Assembly (NCBI GenBank): GCA_018263115.1
Contig: JADFDC010000013.1
Span: forward strand, 1-55,216
Source of the DNA: Thiobacillus sp.
Lineage (GTDB): Bacteria > Pseudomonadota > Gammaproteobacteria > Burkholderiales > Thiobacillaceae
DNA: 55,216 nt
Direction of reading: 5' to 3'
The position numbers were made by a program, and so were the translations under genes. Positions 11,366 to 21,776 of the stretch are shown here, piece by piece. Every line of letters begins with the position of its first letter. The stretch's first letter is position 1. Under the pieces are notes generated by a model. The model had not been told where the DNA came from, did no database searches, and worked only from the letters and a program-made list of their open reading frames with translations.

Positions 11366-12688
11366 ATGGACTACCTCGATTTACCCGCCTTTAATTCTGC
11401 TTCTGGCATGGTCAAACTGCCCGGCTCGAAAAGCATTTCCAACCGTGTGTTGCTGCTGTCCGCGCTGGCCACGGGCACGACAGAGATCAGGGAACTGCTC
11501 GACTCGGATGACACGCAGGTCATGCTGGAATCCTTGACGCGGCTGGGCGTGACATGGACGCGTCATTCCGGTACTGACAACTATCGTGTGGAAGGCGCTG
11601 GCGGCGCTTTTCCGGTCAGGCAGGCCGAGCTTTTCCTGGGTAATGCCGGCACGGCTTTTCGTTCATTGACGGCAGCCTGCGCGCTTTCCGGCGGTGACTA
11701 CGTGTTGAAAGGTGTGGCGCGCATGCATGAGCGCCCTATTGGCGATCTGGTCGATGGCTTGCGGCAACTGGGTGCGCGCATTGATTACCTCGGCGAAGAA
11801 GGATTTCCCCCTTTGCATATCCATCCTGCCCAGGCCAAACAAATAGTCGAGGTTAAGGTTAGAGGAAACGTCTCCAGCCAGTTTCTGACGGGCCTGCTGA
11901 TGTCCGCGCCGTTGCTGGGCAGAAGCGTCACCATCAAGGTTCAAGGCGAGCTGATTTCCAAGCCCTACATCAAAATCACGCTTGGGCTGATGGAGCGATT
12001 CGGCATCAAGGTCATGCAGCAAGGCTGGGAAAGTTTTACCGTCCCCGCAGGCGTGTATCAAAGCCCCGACGAGATCGAAGTCGAAGGCGATGCCTCATCC
12101 GCTTCGTACTTTTTAGCGGCGGGCGCGTTGGGCCACGGCCCGGTGCGTGTGCAGGGCGTGGGCCGCAATGCGCTGCAGGGCGATGTCCAGTTTGCCGCTG
12201 CACTGGCGCGCATGGGTGCGGAAATCGGCATGGGTCCGAACTGGATCGAGGCTCAACTGCCCTGTAGTGAACGCATTCGCGCGGTGGACATGGACTGCAA
12301 TCACATCCCCGATGCCGCCATGACGCTGGCGGTTCTGGCACTGTTTGCCGATGGGACTTCCACGCTGCGCAACATTGGTTCCTGGCGGGTCAAGGAAACG
12401 GATCGTATTCATGCCATGGCCACTGAACTTCGAAAGTTCGGCGCAACGATCGAGGAGGGGGCTGACTACCTCAAAATCACCCCGCCTTACCCCTCACGCC
12501 TTGCCCCTGACGTTGCGGTGGACACCTATGACGACCACCGCATGGCCATGTGTTTTTCGCTGGTGACGCTGGGGGGCGTGCCGGTCCGCATCAACGATCC
12601 AAAATGCGTCAACAAGACCTTCCCCGGCTATTTTGACGCACTGGCGACGATTACCGGTCAGCCCGCTGCCTGCAAATTACTGCGATGA
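11366..12688 (+). CDS. aroA: 3-phosphoshikimate 1-carboxyvinyltransferase (EPSP synthase)
   Basis: Joins shikimate-3-phosphate and phosphoenolpyruvate in the sixth step of the shikimate pathway. The 440-aa protein shows the [15 protein letters not shown] substrate site near residue 21, the PEP-site [13 protein letters not shown] near 92, RVKETDRI near 348 and the [10 protein letters not shown] signature near 390. Having alanine rather than glycine after the asparagine in GNAGTA matches the class I enzyme. The start ATG 11366 follows the palindromic repeat, and the stop overlaps cmk by 4 bp. Confidence 0.97.
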   Translation: MDYLDLPAFNSASGMVKLPGSKSISNRVLLLSALATGTTEIRELLDSDDTQVMLESLTRLGVTWTRHSGTDNYRVEGAGGAFPVRQAELFLGNAGTAFRSLTAACALSGGDYVLKGVARMHERPIGDLVDGLRQLGARIDYLGEEGFPPLHIHPAQAKQIVEVKVRGNVSSQFLTGLLMSAPLLGRSVTIKVQGELISKPYIKITLGLMERFGIKVMQQGWESFTVPAGVYQSPDEIEVEGDASSASYFLAAGALGHGPVRVQGVGRNALQGDVQFAAALARMGAEIGMGPNWIEAQLPCSERIRAVDMDCNHIPDAAMTLAVLALFADGTSTLRNIGSWRVKETDRIHAMATELRKFGATIEEGADYLKITPPYPSRLAPDVAVDTYDDHRMAMCFSLVTLGGVPVRINDPKCVNKTFPGYFDALATITGQPAACKLLR

Positions 12689-13353
12689 ATGTGCCTGTCA
12701 TCACCATCGATGGTCCTTCAGCCTCGGGCAAAGGTACGATTGCCGAGCGCGTGGCCGCCGAGCTTGGTTTTCATTTTCTCGACAGTGGCGCGTTGTATCG
12801 GCTAACGGCTCTGCTGGCGATGAAGCATGGTGTGTTACTAGACGATGAGGCGGGCGTTACAGCTTTGGCATCGTCGTTGCCGGCGTCTTTCCATGATGGT
12901 GCGACCTGGCTCGATGACGAGAACGTCACCGAGGCGATTCGCGCCGAAGCCGTGGGCGAGGGCGCTTCGAAAGTGGCGGCTTTGCCGGCTGTTCGCGAAG
13001 CCTTGCTGGGACGGCAACGAGCCTATGCCCAGCCGCCCGGACTGGTGGCGGACGGGCGGGACATGGGCACCGTGGTCTTTCCCCATGCGGTCACCAAGGT
13101 CTTTCTGACGGCAAACGCCGAGGCCAGGGCGGAAAGGCGATATAAGCAGTTGATCGAAAAGGGAAACTCTGCTAATCTAGCCGCCCTTGTCCGTGATATG
13201 CGGGCTCGGGATGAGCGGGATACGCAACGTGCGGTGGCGCCTTTGAAGCCTTCGGCCGATGCGCTAGTGCTTGATTCCACCCTTCTGAACATTGATCAGG
13301 TAGTGGAAACAGTACTCAGGCATTACCACTCAATCCGCGCAAAGCAGATTTAG
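12685..13353 (+). CDS. cmk: Cytidylate kinase
   Basis: Phosphorylates CMP and dCMP to the diphosphates. The 222-aa protein has the P-loop [15 protein letters not shown] at residues 9-23, the CMP-binding segment LDSGALYRL near 32-40 and a [10 protein letters not shown] region near 124. It overlaps aroA by 4 bp and precedes rpsA by 80 bases; the aroA-cmk-rpsA order is widely conserved in proteobacteria. No unusual features are seen. Confidence 0.97.
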   Translation: MNVPVITIDGPSASGKGTIAERVAAELGFHFLDSGALYRLTALLAMKHGVLLDDEAGVTALASSLPASFHDGATWLDDENVTEAIRAEAVGEGASKVAALPAVREALLGRQRAYAQPPGLVADGRDMGTVVFPHAVTKVFLTANAEARAERRYKQLIEKGNSANLAALVRDMRARDERDTQRAVAPLKPSADALVLDSTLLNIDQVVETVLRHYHSIRAKQI

Positions 13354-13433
13354 ACAGGTAGTTTAAGCGCCAGCCCAGGCTGGCATTGTGCAACCAACCC
13401 CATTCGCAAGAATGGACAGAAGGTCTTTATATA

Positions 13434-15152
13434 ATGTCTGCAACCCAAACCTCCGCCTCCAACGAAAGCTTTGCCGCCCTGTTTGAAGAGTCGCTGACTC
13501 GCCAGGAAATGCGCCAGGGCGAAGTCATCACCGCTGAAGTGGTGAGCGTCGATGATAACTTCGTTGTGGTCAACGCCGGTCTCAAATCCGAGAGCCTGAT
13601 TCCCACCGAAGAGTTCAAGAACGACCGCGGAGAAATCGAAGTCAAAGCAGGCGACTTTGTGCAAGTCGCCATCGAATCCCTCGAAGATGGTTTTGGTTCC
13701 ACCAAACTGTCTCGCGACCGCGCCAAGCGCCTGTCCGCATGGCTTGACCTTGAAGCTGCAATGAATGAAGGCCGCATCGTCACCGGCATGGTGGCAGGCA
13801 AGGTCAAGGGCGGTCTGACTGTCCTGATGAATGGCCTGCGCGCCTTCCTGCCCGGTTCCCTGGTGGACATGCGCCCGGTCAAGGACACTACGCCTTATGA
13901 AGGCAAGGAGATGGAGTTCAAGGTCATCAAGCTCGACCGCAAGCGCAACAACGTGGTGGTTTCACGCCGCGCCGTGCTGGAACAGTCGATGGGCGCCGAT
14001 CGCGAAGCACTGCTCGACACCCTGAAGGAAGGCACCATCATCAAGGGCGTGGTCAAGAACATCACCGATTACGGCGCGTTTGTTGACCTGGGCGGCATCG
14101 ACGGCCTGCTGCACATTACCGACATGGCTTGGCGCCGCGTCAAGCATCCTTCCGAAGTGGTGCAGGTTGGCCAGGAAGTGGAAGCAAAGATTCTCAAATA
14201 TGACCAGGACAAGAACCGCGTTTCGCTTGGTCTCAAGCAACTGGGCGACGATCCGTGGGTCGGCATTGCCCGTCGCTATCCGCAGGGCACGCGCATGTTC
14301 GGCAAGGTGGCCAACCTGACCGACTACGGTGCATTCGTGGAAATCGAACCAGGTATCGAAGGCCTGGTTCACGTGTCCGAGATGGACTGGACCAACAAGA
14401 ACGTCAGCCCTGGCAAAGTGGTTCAGCTGGGTGACGAAGTCGAAGTCATGGTGCTGGATATTGACGAGGACAAGCGCCGCATTTCCCTGGGCATGAAGCA
14501 GTGCAAGGCCAATCCCTGGGAAGAGTTTTCCAGCAACGCCAAGAAAGGCGACAAGGTTACGGGTGCGATCAAGTCCATTACCGACTTTGGCGTGTTCATC
14601 GGCTTGCCGGGTGGCATCGATGGTCTGGTGCATTTGTCCGACCTGTCGTGGAACCTGCCGGGCGAGGAAGCCGTGCGCAATTTCCGCAAGGGCCAGGATG
14701 TGGAAGCCGTGGTGCTTGGAATCGATACCGAGCGCGAGCGTATTTCGCTGGGCATCAAGCAGTTGGAAGGTGATCCGTTCAACTCTTTCGTTGGCAGCCA
14801 TGAAAAGGGCAGCATTGTGAAAGGTATCGTCAAGTCGCTGGATGCAAAGGGCGCCACCATTGACCTGAACGGTGAAATGGAAGGCTATCTGCGCGCATCG
14901 GAACTTTCACGTGACCGTGTCGAAGACATCCGCAATCACCTCAAGGAAGGTGATGAGGTTGAGGCCATGATCATCAACGTGGATCGCAAAAACCGCGTGA
15001 TCAATCTGTCGGTCAAGGCCAAGGACAGCGCGGAGCAGGATACGGCAATGAAGAAGTACAGCGCCGAATCCGCTGCTGCTGCAAGTGGTGCCACGAACCT
15101 TGGCGCGCTGCTGAAAGCCAAGATGGATAACAAAACATCTGACCAGCAGTAA
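13434..15152 (+). CDS. rpsA: 30S ribosomal protein S1
   Basis: Large ribosomal protein that binds mRNA leaders and helps 30S initiation. The start is ATG 13434 ([20 protein letters not shown]), preceded by AGAAGG at a suitable distance; an in-frame TTG 48 bases earlier would add an atypical leader. The protein is 572 aa. Six S1 RNA-binding repeats can be followed through the sequence, for example [60 protein letters not shown] and [20 protein letters not shown]. Length and repeat number match full-size proteobacterial S1. Confidence 0.98.
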   Translation: MSATQTSASNESFAALFEESLTRQEMRQGEVITAEVVSVDDNFVVVNAGLKSESLIPTEEFKNDRGEIEVKAGDFVQVAIESLEDGFGSTKLSRDRAKRLSAWLDLEAAMNEGRIVTGMVAGKVKGGLTVLMNGLRAFLPGSLVDMRPVKDTTPYEGKEMEFKVIKLDRKRNNVVVSRRAVLEQSMGADREALLDTLKEGTIIKGVVKNITDYGAFVDLGGIDGLLHITDMAWRRVKHPSEVVQVGQEVEAKILKYDQDKNRVSLGLKQLGDDPWVGIARRYPQGTRMFGKVANLTDYGAFVEIEPGIEGLVHVSEMDWTNKNVSPGKVVQLGDEVEVMVLDIDEDKRRISLGMKQCKANPWEEFSSNAKKGDKVTGAIKSITDFGVFIGLPGGIDGLVHLSDLSWNLPGEEAVRNFRKGQDVEAVVLGIDTERERISLGIKQLEGDPFNSFVGSHEKGSIVKGIVKSLDAKGATIDLNGEMEGYLRASELSRDRVEDIRNHLKEGDEVEAMIINVDRKNRVINLSVKAKDSAEQDTAMKKYSAESAAAASGATNLGALLKAKMDNKTSDQQ

Positions 15153-15208
15153 GCAGAGCAAGCATAAACCTTGACCAGCACTAATCTTGATTTGGACCAA
15201 GCGATTGC

Positions 15209-15496
15209 ATGACTAAATCAGAGCTTATCGCCCGGCTTGCCGTTCGCTACCCGCAGTTTGCGGGTGCGGACGCGGAGCTGGCCGTGAAAACCATTTTGGA
15301 CGCCATGATTAAAACCCTGTCGTCGGGCGGTCGCATCGAGATACGCGGGTTTGGCAGCTTTTGCCTGAACTACCGGCCAGGCAGGCTTGGACGCAATCCC
15401 AAGTCTGGCGAAAAAGTTGAAGTGCCGCCCAAGCATGTGCCGCATTTCAAGGCCGGCAAGGAGCTTAGGGAAAGGGTGGATTACCATCAACCCTGA
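15209..15496 (+). CDS. ihfB: Integration host factor subunit beta
   Basis: DNA-bending protein that works as a heterodimer with IHF alpha (not in this window) in transcription, replication and recombination. The 95-aa protein has the HU/IHF fold, with the DNA-arm motif [22 protein letters not shown] at about 67-88, whose [10 protein letters not shown] wording distinguishes IHF beta from HU. It follows rpsA by 56 bases, the usual order, and a clear terminator hairpin lies 20 bases after its stop. Confidence 0.96.
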   Translation: MTKSELIARLAVRYPQFAGADAELAVKTILDAMIKTLSSGGRIEIRGFGSFCLNYRPGRLGRNPKSGEKVEVPPKHVPHFKAGKELRERVDYHQP

Positions 15497-15515
15497 ACGG
15501 CTTTCACCAGGTTTG

Positions 15516-15542
15516 AACGGCGCTTGTGGGCGCCGTTTTTCT
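15516..15542 (+). terminator. Rho-independent terminator after ihfB
   Basis: An 8-bp stem (AACGGCGC at 15516-15523 with GCGCCGTT at 15530-15537) and a 6-nt loop are followed at once by a T-run. It ends the rpsA-ihfB unit and sits 48 bases before lapA, so lapA probably has its own promoter. Confidence 0.85.
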
Positions 15543-15589
15543 TTGTCCAACCGGGTACAATTCCGTCTGAATCGATATTTGAGGACAAC

Positions 15590-15868
15590 ATGCGTTATCT
15601 AGGCTGGGCGGTGAAAATCCTGCTTTTTATCATCCTGCTGGGATTTGCCCTGCATAACAGCCAGCCGGTCACCCTGCAATTCTTCTTGGGGTATGTCTGG
15701 CAGGCTCCCCTGGTTGTGTTGTTGCTTGCGGCTTTTGTGCTGGGCGCGCTCTCCGGTGTGCTTGCATTGCTGCCTGTCCTGTTCCGGTTGCGCCGTGAGC
15801 GCGGCAAATTGCGCAAGCAGGTTAATGGTGTGACCGAAACCGATACCCTGTCTCTTCCAATAAACTGA
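15590..15868 (+). CDS. lapA: LapA, small inner-membrane protein of LPS assembly (DUF1049)
   Basis: A 92-aa membrane protein with two hydrophobic spans (about 5-25 and 38-62) and a basic cytosolic C-terminus, as in LapA/YciS. The conserved NSQPVTLQFFLG segment between the spans is visible. LapA works with LapB to set LpxC turnover and LPS assembly at the inner membrane. The start is ATG 15590; an upstream in-frame ATG at 15524 lies inside the terminator region and is rejected. lapB begins 5 bases after the stop. Confidence 0.93.
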   Translation: MRYLGWAVKILLFIILLGFALHNSQPVTLQFFLGYVWQAPLVVLLLAAFVLGALSGVLALLPVLFRLRRERGKLRKQVNGVTETDTLSLPIN

Positions 15869-15873
15869 CATTC

Positions 15874-17034
15874 ATGGAATTTGAATACTGGTGGCTGCTG
15901 GCATTTCCGCTTTTTTTCGCATTAGGCTGGCTGGCTGCACGTATTGACATCAGGCAGGTGGTGACCGAGTCACGCACCGTGCCAAACTCCTATTTCCGCG
16001 GACTGAATTTCCTGTTGAACGAACAGCCCGACAAGGCGCTGGATGCCTTTCTTGAGGTCGTCAAACTGGATCCAGAAACCATCGATCTGCACTACACGCT
16101 GGGTGCGCTGTTTCGCAAGCGGGGGGAAATCGATCGCGCCATTCGCATGCACGAAAACCTGCTGGAGCGCGAAACGCTGGCGGAAGAAGACCGGCTGAAA
16201 GCCTTGGCGGAATTGGGGCAGGATTATTTGAAAGCCGGCCTGCTGGATCGGGCGGAAGCGGTATTCACCCGCCTGCTGGAAACACCTTTTGCCGGTCAGG
16301 CGCGCCGTTTCCTGCTGGAAATCTATGTGCAGGAAAAGGACTGGCAGAAGGCAGTACAGGCGGCGGATGAACTGGATAAACAGTCGGCGCAACCGATGAA
16401 CGCCGAGATCGCACATTTCAATTGCGAACTGGCCACCCTGGATATGGTGAAAGGCGACACGGATTCCGCGCATGCTCATCTCGACAAGGCGTTGTCCATC
16501 CACCGTCAGTGCACGCGTGCCAACATCATGCTGGGTGATTTGCAGGCGGGCGCAGGAGATCGGGAAGGTGCAATCGCGACCTGGCGCCTGATTGAAGCGC
16601 AAAGCCCCGGCCACATGGTGCTTGTCGTGGACCGGCTGCTGGATAACTTCAAGCAGTTGAATCGACTGGACGAAGGACTGGACTGGCTGAAGGGTTTGCT
16701 GACACGCCATCCCTCGCTGGATCTGTTCACTACCCTGTACCACGCCGTGATGCAAAGCCAGGGCGCGGAAGCGGCCTATCAACTGGCGCGCGAGGAATTG
16801 CGTCGAAACCCGAGTTTTCACGCACTGGAGCGTCTGGCGGAAGCCGAACTGATCACGGCGCCAGAAGATCGCCGCGAGGTTATCCAGAATGCAAAGAGTT
16901 TGATACAAAGCCATGTCCAGCGCCTGACCCGCTATCACTGTGCAAGCTGCGGATTCAAGGCCAAGCAGTTTTTCTGGCGCTGTCCGGCCTGCGGGCGCTG
17001 GGATAGCTTCGACCCGGCGCGGCATGAAGAGTGA
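15874..17034 (+). CDS. lapB: Lipopolysaccharide assembly protein LapB (TPR, rubredoxin-type metal domain)
   Basis: Inner-membrane-anchored protein that controls LPS synthesis through LpxC degradation. The 386-aa protein has an N-terminal anchor (WWLLAFPLFFALGWLAA), a chain of TPR repeats from about 45 to 330, and a C-terminal rubredoxin-like metal site with CASC near 352 and CPAC near 369. Domain order and length match E. coli LapB (YciM). It follows lapA closely, and pyrF follows in the same direction, the usual proteobacterial order. Confidence 0.95.
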   Translation: MEFEYWWLLAFPLFFALGWLAARIDIRQVVTESRTVPNSYFRGLNFLLNEQPDKALDAFLEVVKLDPETIDLHYTLGALFRKRGEIDRAIRMHENLLERETLAEEDRLKALAELGQDYLKAGLLDRAEAVFTRLLETPFAGQARRFLLEIYVQEKDWQKAVQAADELDKQSAQPMNAEIAHFNCELATLDMVKGDTDSAHAHLDKALSIHRQCTRANIMLGDLQAGAGDREGAIATWRLIEAQSPGHMVLVVDRLLDNFKQLNRLDEGLDWLKGLLTRHPSLDLFTTLYHAVMQSQGAEAAYQLAREELRRNPSFHALERLAEAELITAPEDRREVIQNAKSLIQSHVQRLTRYHCASCGFKAKQFFWRCPACGRWDSFDPARHEE

Positions 17035-17056
17035 ATAATCAGACGAGAGTAGAGAG

Positions 17057-17773
17057 TTGAGAGTCCAGAGGGGGGAGCCGAGGATCATCGTCGCACTGGA
17101 TTATCCGGATGCGAAATCAGCGCTGGCGCTGGCGGAGCGTTTGTCGCCGTCCGAATGCAAGCTTAAGGTTGGCAAGGAGCTTTTCACGGCTGCCGGCCCG
17201 GAGCTGGTCAGAAAATTGGTCAGTCTGGGATTTCCGGTATTCCTGGATCTCAAGTTTCACGATATCCCTAATACGGTTGCCTCGGCCTGCCGTGCGGCGG
17301 CAGATCTTGGCGTGTGGATGCTGAACGTACATGCCAGTGGCGGGCGGAAGATGATGGAAGCTGCGCGCGAGGCTATCGACAAGTCATCTCACAAGCCTTT
17401 GGTGATTGCGGTCACAGTATTGACCAGCATGAATAACCTAGAATTGCTCGAAACAGGGATCAATCAAGGTTTGCCTGAACAGGTCATGCGCTTATCCGCC
17501 TTGGCAAATCAAAGCGGCCTGGATGGCGTGGTTTGTTCAGCCCAGGAGGCGATGGACTTGCGCGCGGCTTTTGGCGATAACTTTGTGCTGGTGACGCCAG
17601 GCATTCGGCCCGCAGGCACGACTGCGGGTGACCAGTCACGCATCATGACGCCAGCAAGTGCGGTCCGTGCAGGCAGCGATTATCTGGTGGTGGGACGACC
17701 GATCACCCAGGCCGAAGATCCGCTGGCTGCATTAAGAACAATCAATTACGAAATAGAAATGGAATTGGCATGA
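17057..17773 (+). CDS. pyrF: Orotidine 5'-phosphate decarboxylase
   Basis: Final step of UMP synthesis. The 238-aa protein has the motifs [22 protein letters not shown] and the catalytic [10 protein letters not shown] near residue 62, with TPGIRP and the phosphate-binding DYLVVGRPI toward the end. The only in-frame start compatible with the conserved N-terminus is TTG 17057, because a stop codon lies at 17036-17038. The purine-rich bases around this start look repetitive and unlike the neighbouring ribosome-binding regions. Its stop overlaps the ugd start by 4 bp. Confidence 0.93.
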   Translation: MRVQRGEPRIIVALDYPDAKSALALAERLSPSECKLKVGKELFTAAGPELVRKLVSLGFPVFLDLKFHDIPNTVASACRAAADLGVWMLNVHASGGRKMMEAAREAIDKSSHKPLVIAVTVLTSMNNLELLETGINQGLPEQVMRLSALANQSGLDGVVCSAQEAMDLRAAFGDNFVLVTPGIRPAGTTAGDQSRIMTPASAVRAGSDYLVVGRPITQAEDPLAALRTINYEIEMELA

Positions 17774-19092
17774 AAGTCACAGTCATCGGCACCGGTTATG
17801 TTGGTTTGGTAACGGGCACTTGCCTGGCGGAAATGGGTAACAGTGTCATGTGCCTTGATCTTGATCCGCGCAAGATCGACATTCTCAAATCCGGCGGCAT
17901 CCCTATTTACGAACCGGGCCTGGAGGACATGGTCAGGCGCAATGTCGAGGCGGGTCGTCTTCATTTCACGACCAATATCGAAGACAGCGTCGAATTCGGC
18001 ACCATCCAGTTCATAGCTGTCGGGACGCCGCCAGACGAGGATGGCTCTGCGGATTTGCAATACGTGGTGGCTGCCGCCCGGAATATCGGCAAGCACATGA
18101 AGGATTACAAACTGGTGGTCGACAAGTCCACGGTTCCCGTCGGCACGGCGGACAGGGTGCGCGAAGCCCTGCAGGAAGAACTCAGGAAGCGTGGCGCGGA
18201 TATTCCATTCAGCGTTGCATCCAACCCGGAATTTCTCAAGGAAGGTGCGGCTGTCGATGATTTCATGAAACCGGATCGGATTGTCGTGGGTACCGACAAT
18301 GACCAGGCCACACAACTCTTGCGGGCGCTGTATGCGCCATTCCAGCGCAATCGCGAACGTGTCATTGTCATGGATATACGCTCGGCCGAGCTGACCAAGT
18401 ATGCCGCCAATGCCATGCTGGCCACCCGCATTTCATTCATGAACGAACTTGCGGTGCTGGCCGAAAAGCTGGGTGCGGATATCGAACAGGTTCGGCATGG
18501 CATCGGTTCCGACCCGCGCATTGGCTATCACTTCCTCTATGCGGGATGTGGCTACGGCGGCTCGTGCTTCCCGAAGGATGTACAGGCCTTGCGTAAAACG
18601 GGTCAGGAAAATGCAATTCCATTGCGCGTGCTGGATGCTGTCGAAGAGGCAAACGATGCACAAAAGCTGCTTTTGCTGAAAAAGCTCACGGCGCGTGTTG
18701 GCAATGACCTGAAGGGCAGGCGTTTTGCGTTGTGGGGCCTGGCATTCAAACCCAATACCGATGACATGCGCGAGGCGCCATCACGCGTGCTGATGGAAGC
18801 ATTGTGGGAAAAAGGTGCGCACGTGATCGCGCATGACCCGGCCGCGATGGAGGAAACTCAACGGATCTATGGCAATCACCCACAACTGACTTTGGTGGAC
18901 GAACCGATGAAGGCGCTGGATGGAGCAGATGCGCTGCTCATCGTTACCGAGTGGAAGGTTTTCCGCAGCCCCGACTTCGATGCGATCAAGGCAAGGTTGA
19001 AACAACCGCTGATTTTTGATGGGCGCAATCTTTATGATCCTGCCATGGTGCGTGATCAAGGCATTGAGTATTTCCCCATAGGCCGCCAGTAA
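17770..19092 (+). CDS. ugd: UDP-glucose 6-dehydrogenase
   Basis: NAD-dependent two-step oxidation of UDP-glucose to UDP-glucuronate, a precursor for exopolysaccharide, LPS sugars or aminoarabinose. The 440-aa protein begins with the Rossmann motif [12 protein letters not shown] (residues 5-16) and has the catalytic Cys266 in GGSCFPKD, then the C-terminal UDP-binding domain ([16 protein letters not shown]). It is coupled to pyrF by a 4-bp overlap, which makes both UMP and a UDP-sugar enzyme come from one message. GDP-mannose dehydrogenase is a relative, but the motif wording fits Ugd. Confidence 0.94.
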   Translation: MKVTVIGTGYVGLVTGTCLAEMGNSVMCLDLDPRKIDILKSGGIPIYEPGLEDMVRRNVEAGRLHFTTNIEDSVEFGTIQFIAVGTPPDEDGSADLQYVVAAARNIGKHMKDYKLVVDKSTVPVGTADRVREALQEELRKRGADIPFSVASNPEFLKEGAAVDDFMKPDRIVVGTDNDQATQLLRALYAPFQRNRERVIVMDIRSAELTKYAANAMLATRISFMNELAVLAEKLGADIEQVRHGIGSDPRIGYHFLYAGCGYGGSCFPKDVQALRKTGQENAIPLRVLDAVEEANDAQKLLLLKKLTARVGNDLKGRRFALWGLAFKPNTDDMREAPSRVLMEALWEKGAHVIAHDPAAMEETQRIYGNHPQLTLVDEPMKALDGADALLIVTEWKVFRSPDFDAIKARLKQPLIFDGRNLYDPAMVRDQGIEYFPIGRQ

Positions 19093-19122
19093 TTAGCAGG
19101 CTACCGAAAAACCTGAATACCG

Positions 19123-20016
19123 ATGAACAACTGGAAGCACATAGAAGATTTTGTCGGCAACACCCCGCTGGTTGCGCTCAAGCGCATGCAGGGCGAAACC
19201 GGCAATTCGATTCTGCTGAAACTGGAAGGCAACAATCCGGCAGGGTCTGTGAAGGATCGGCCTGCGCTGTCAATGATCAAGCGAGCGCAAGCGCGTGGCG
19301 AGATCAAGCCGGGTGATACCCTGATCGAGGCCACTTCAGGCAATACCGGCATTGCGCTGGCCATGGCGGCCGCCATGATGGGATACAAGATGATTCTGGT
19401 CATGCCAGAGCATCTTTCCATTGAGCGGCGCCAGAGCATGGCTGCGTATGGGGCACAAATCGTGTTGACCCCGAAAGAAGGCAGCATGGAAATGGCGCGC
19501 GATGTGGCTGACCAAATGGTGCAAGAAGGCAAGGGCATCATGCTCGACCAGTTTTCCAATCCTGATAATCCCATTGCGCATTACGAAGGCACCGCACCGG
19601 AAATCTGGCGCGATACTCAGGGCAGAATCACTCACTTCGTTTCCAGCATGGGCACTACTGGCACCATCATGGGCTGTTCACGCTATTTAAAGAAAATGAA
19701 TCCGGCGATTCAGGTTGTCGGCGTGCAGCCGGAGGAAGGCGCCCAGATACCGGGAATCAGGAAATGGCCCAAGGCATACTTGCCCAGCATCTGCGATTTC
19801 AGCCAGATCGACCGCATGATTGATGTGGGGCAGGCTGACGCTGAAGAAACTACCCGGCGACTGGCCCGGGAGGAAGGGATTTTTGCCGGCATTTCTTCTG
19901 GCGGGGCATTGTTCGCGGCACTCAAGCTTTCCAGGGAAGTTGAAAACGCGGTGATCGTTTCCATCGTCTGCGACCGCGGTGACCGCTATCTTTCCACGGG
20001 TGTTTTTCCCGCCTGA
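19123..20016 (+). CDS. cysM: Cysteine synthase B (O-acetylserine sulfhydrylase)
   Basis: PLP enzyme making cysteine from O-acetylserine and sulfide or thiosulfate. The 297-aa protein has the PLP lysine K44 in NPAGSVKDRPA, the TSGNTGIALAM loop near 69 and the phosphate-binding GTTGTIMG loop near 176. The NPAGSVKDRPALSM wording and short length fit CysM rather than CysK. It lies 30 bases after ugd, ends the plus-strand run and converges with a cytochrome gene only 1 base away. Confidence 0.95.
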   Translation: MNNWKHIEDFVGNTPLVALKRMQGETGNSILLKLEGNNPAGSVKDRPALSMIKRAQARGEIKPGDTLIEATSGNTGIALAMAAAMMGYKMILVMPEHLSIERRQSMAAYGAQIVLTPKEGSMEMARDVADQMVQEGKGIMLDQFSNPDNPIAHYEGTAPEIWRDTQGRITHFVSSMGTTGTIMGCSRYLKKMNPAIQVVGVQPEEGAQIPGIRKWPKAYLPSICDFSQIDRMIDVGQADAEETTRRLAREEGIFAGISSGGALFAALKLSREVENAVIVSIVCDRGDRYLSTGVFPA

Positions 20017-20017
20017 A

Positions 20018-20323
20018 TCATTTTTTGGCCCAGCCGCCAGATTTGCTTACGATATAGTCGATTGCGGCAGACATGTCCTCGTCTTTCAACACGTCACCAT
20101 GAGAAGGCATGATGTTGTGCCCATTCTTGACGCTGTACAGGAGGGACTTGGGGCCATAGCCAGAGCGGAACTTCCATTGTTCAACAGAGCCGATCTGTGG
20201 AACATTGACATCTCCCTTTGAATGGCATTGCGCGCAGTGCTTTTCGTAAATGGTTTCGCCAGAAGCAGTGGCGGCGAGTGGCAGTATTATTAATAAAGCA
20301 GGTAAAAAGGACGTGTTGCGCAT
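20018..20323 (-). CDS. Small periplasmic class I cytochrome c
   Basis: A 101-aa secreted electron carrier. Residues 1-21 form a signal peptide (MRNTSFLPALLIILPLAATA), followed by a single heme-binding site C30-A-Q-C33-H34 and a likely distal ligand Met72 in NIMPSHG. The mature protein of about 80 residues matches small c5- or c8-type monoheme cytochromes. It stands alone between convergent cysM and divergent radA, so no partner oxidase or reductase is suggested by neighbours. A specific donor or acceptor cannot be named. Confidence 0.88.
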   Translation of the reverse strand: MRNTSFLPALLIILPLAATASGETIYEKHCAQCHSKGDVNVPQIGSVEQWKFRSGYGPKSLLYSVKNGHNIMPSHGDVLKDEDMSAAIDYIVSKSGGWAKK

Positions 20324-20423
20324 GGCTTACTCCTTGGGTGATTTATAGCCTGGATGTACAAATGACCACGTTCGGTGGCGAATTGCTTCTAACAACATAG
20401 TATAAATTCTTCAAGTTTGATCG

Positions 20424-21776
20424 ATGGCCAAGCAAAAAACAGTATTTACCTGCACGGAATGTGGCGCGACCGCGCCCAAATGGCAAGGCCAGTGTCCTAG
20501 CTGCGGTCAGTGGAATTCGATGGTGGAAACCGTCGCGGAAAAGCCGACATTGTCGCGTTTCCAGTCGCTGGCGATAGTGAGCGAAGTTAAATGTCTGTCC
20601 GAGGTGGAAGCAGTCGAAGATGAGCGCATCGCCACGGGAATAATTGAACTTGACCGGGTTCTGGGCGGCGGAATCGTCAATGGCGGCGTGGTGCTGATTG
20701 GGGGTGACCCGGGAATAGGGAAATCCACGTTATTGCTGCAGGCTCTGGCGCACCTGTCCCAGGAACTACCGGCCTTGTATGTGAGTGGAGAGGAATCCGC
20801 GCAGCAGGTGGCGCTGCGTGCGAAACGTCTGAATCTCAAGGCGGCTGATTTACCGCTGCTGGCTGAAATTCATCTGGAAAAGATCCTTTCCGTACTGGAA
20901 AAAAGACGGCCTCGTGTCGCGGTCATAGACTCGATTCAGACGGTTTTCTCCGACGCTCTGCAGTCCGCGCCCGGATCGGTTGCGCAGGTGCGTGAATGCG
21001 CCGCTCAACTAACGCGCTATGCCAAGCGAGCAGGCACCAGTCTGTTTCTGGTCGGACATGTCACCAAGGAAGGGGCTCTGGCCGGCCCGCGTGTGCTGGA
21101 GCACATGGTGGACACGGTACTGTATTTTGAAGGCGATACGGGATCATCTTTCCGGCTGGTCCGCGCCTTTAAAAACCGCTTTGGTGCGGTGAATGAACTG
21201 GGTGTGTTCGCAATGACTGAAACGGGCCTGAAGAACGTTTCCAATCCTTCCGCGATGTTTCTGTCGCGCCACGGCCAGCCTGTGCCGGGTACCTGTGTGG
21301 TGGTGACGCAAGAGGGTAGCCGGCCTTTGCTGGTGGAAATCCAGGCGCTTGTGGATAGTGCGCATGCCTCGAATCCCAGGCGGCTGTCGGTTGGTCTGGA
21401 AAGCAACCGGCTGGCGATGTTGCTTGCAGTGCTGCACCGGCATGCAGGTGTGGCCTGTTTCGATCAGGATGTTTTCATCAATGCGGTGGGGGGCGTCAAA
21501 ATTGCCGAACCCGCGGCTGATCTGGCGGTGCTTGCGGCGATTGTCTCCTCGCTTAAAAGCAAGCCGGTGAAAGATAAAATAATCATCTTTGGCGAGGTGG
21601 GACTGGCAGGCGAGATCCGTCCGGTGCAGCGCGGCCAGGAAAGATTGAAGGAGGCGGCAAAACTCGGCTTCACACAGGCCATCATTCCAGCCGCAAACCA
21701 GCCCAAACAAAAAATCGCCGGGATGGAGATTGTGCCGGTTAACAGGCTGGACGAGGCACTGAGTCAGTTGTTCTGA
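20424..21776 (+). CDS. radA: DNA repair protein RadA (Sms)
   Basis: RecA-like ATPase and branch-migration helicase used in recombination. The 450-aa protein has the N-terminal C4 zinc finger (CTECGATAPKWQGQCPSCGQW region), the Walker A motif GGDPGIGKSTLL near residue 94, the RadA-specific KNRFG motif near 252 and a C-terminal Lon-like domain. Length and order are normal. It starts 100 bases from the divergent cytochrome gene, and its 3' end overlaps the convergent kinase gene by 13 bp. Confidence 0.97.
   Translation: MAKQKTVFTCTECGATAPKWQGQCPSCGQWNSMVETVAEKPTLSRFQSLAIVSEVKCLSEVEAVEDERIATGIIELDRVLGGGIVNGGVVLIGGDPGIGKSTLLLQALAHLSQELPALYVSGEESAQQVALRAKRLNLKAADLPLLAEIHLEKILSVLEKRRPRVAVIDSIQTVFSDALQSAPGSVAQVRECAAQLTRYAKRAGTSLFLVGHVTKEGALAGPRVLEHMVDTVLYFEGDTGSSFRLVRAFKNRFGAVNELGVFAMTETGLKNVSNPSAMFLSRHGQPVPGTCVVVTQEGSRPLLVEIQALVDSAHASNPRRLSVGLESNRLAMLLAVLHRHAGVACFDQDVFINAVGGVKIAEPAADLAVLAAIVSSLKSKPVKDKIIIFGEVGLAGEIRPVQRGQERLKEAAKLGFTQAIIPAANQPKQKIAGMEIVPVNRLDEALSQLF

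Noticed and set aside
15970-17088. 372-codon open frame antisense to lapB
   Set aside because: Low-complexity Gln/Arg-rich translation opposite a clear TPR protein; treated as a shadow.
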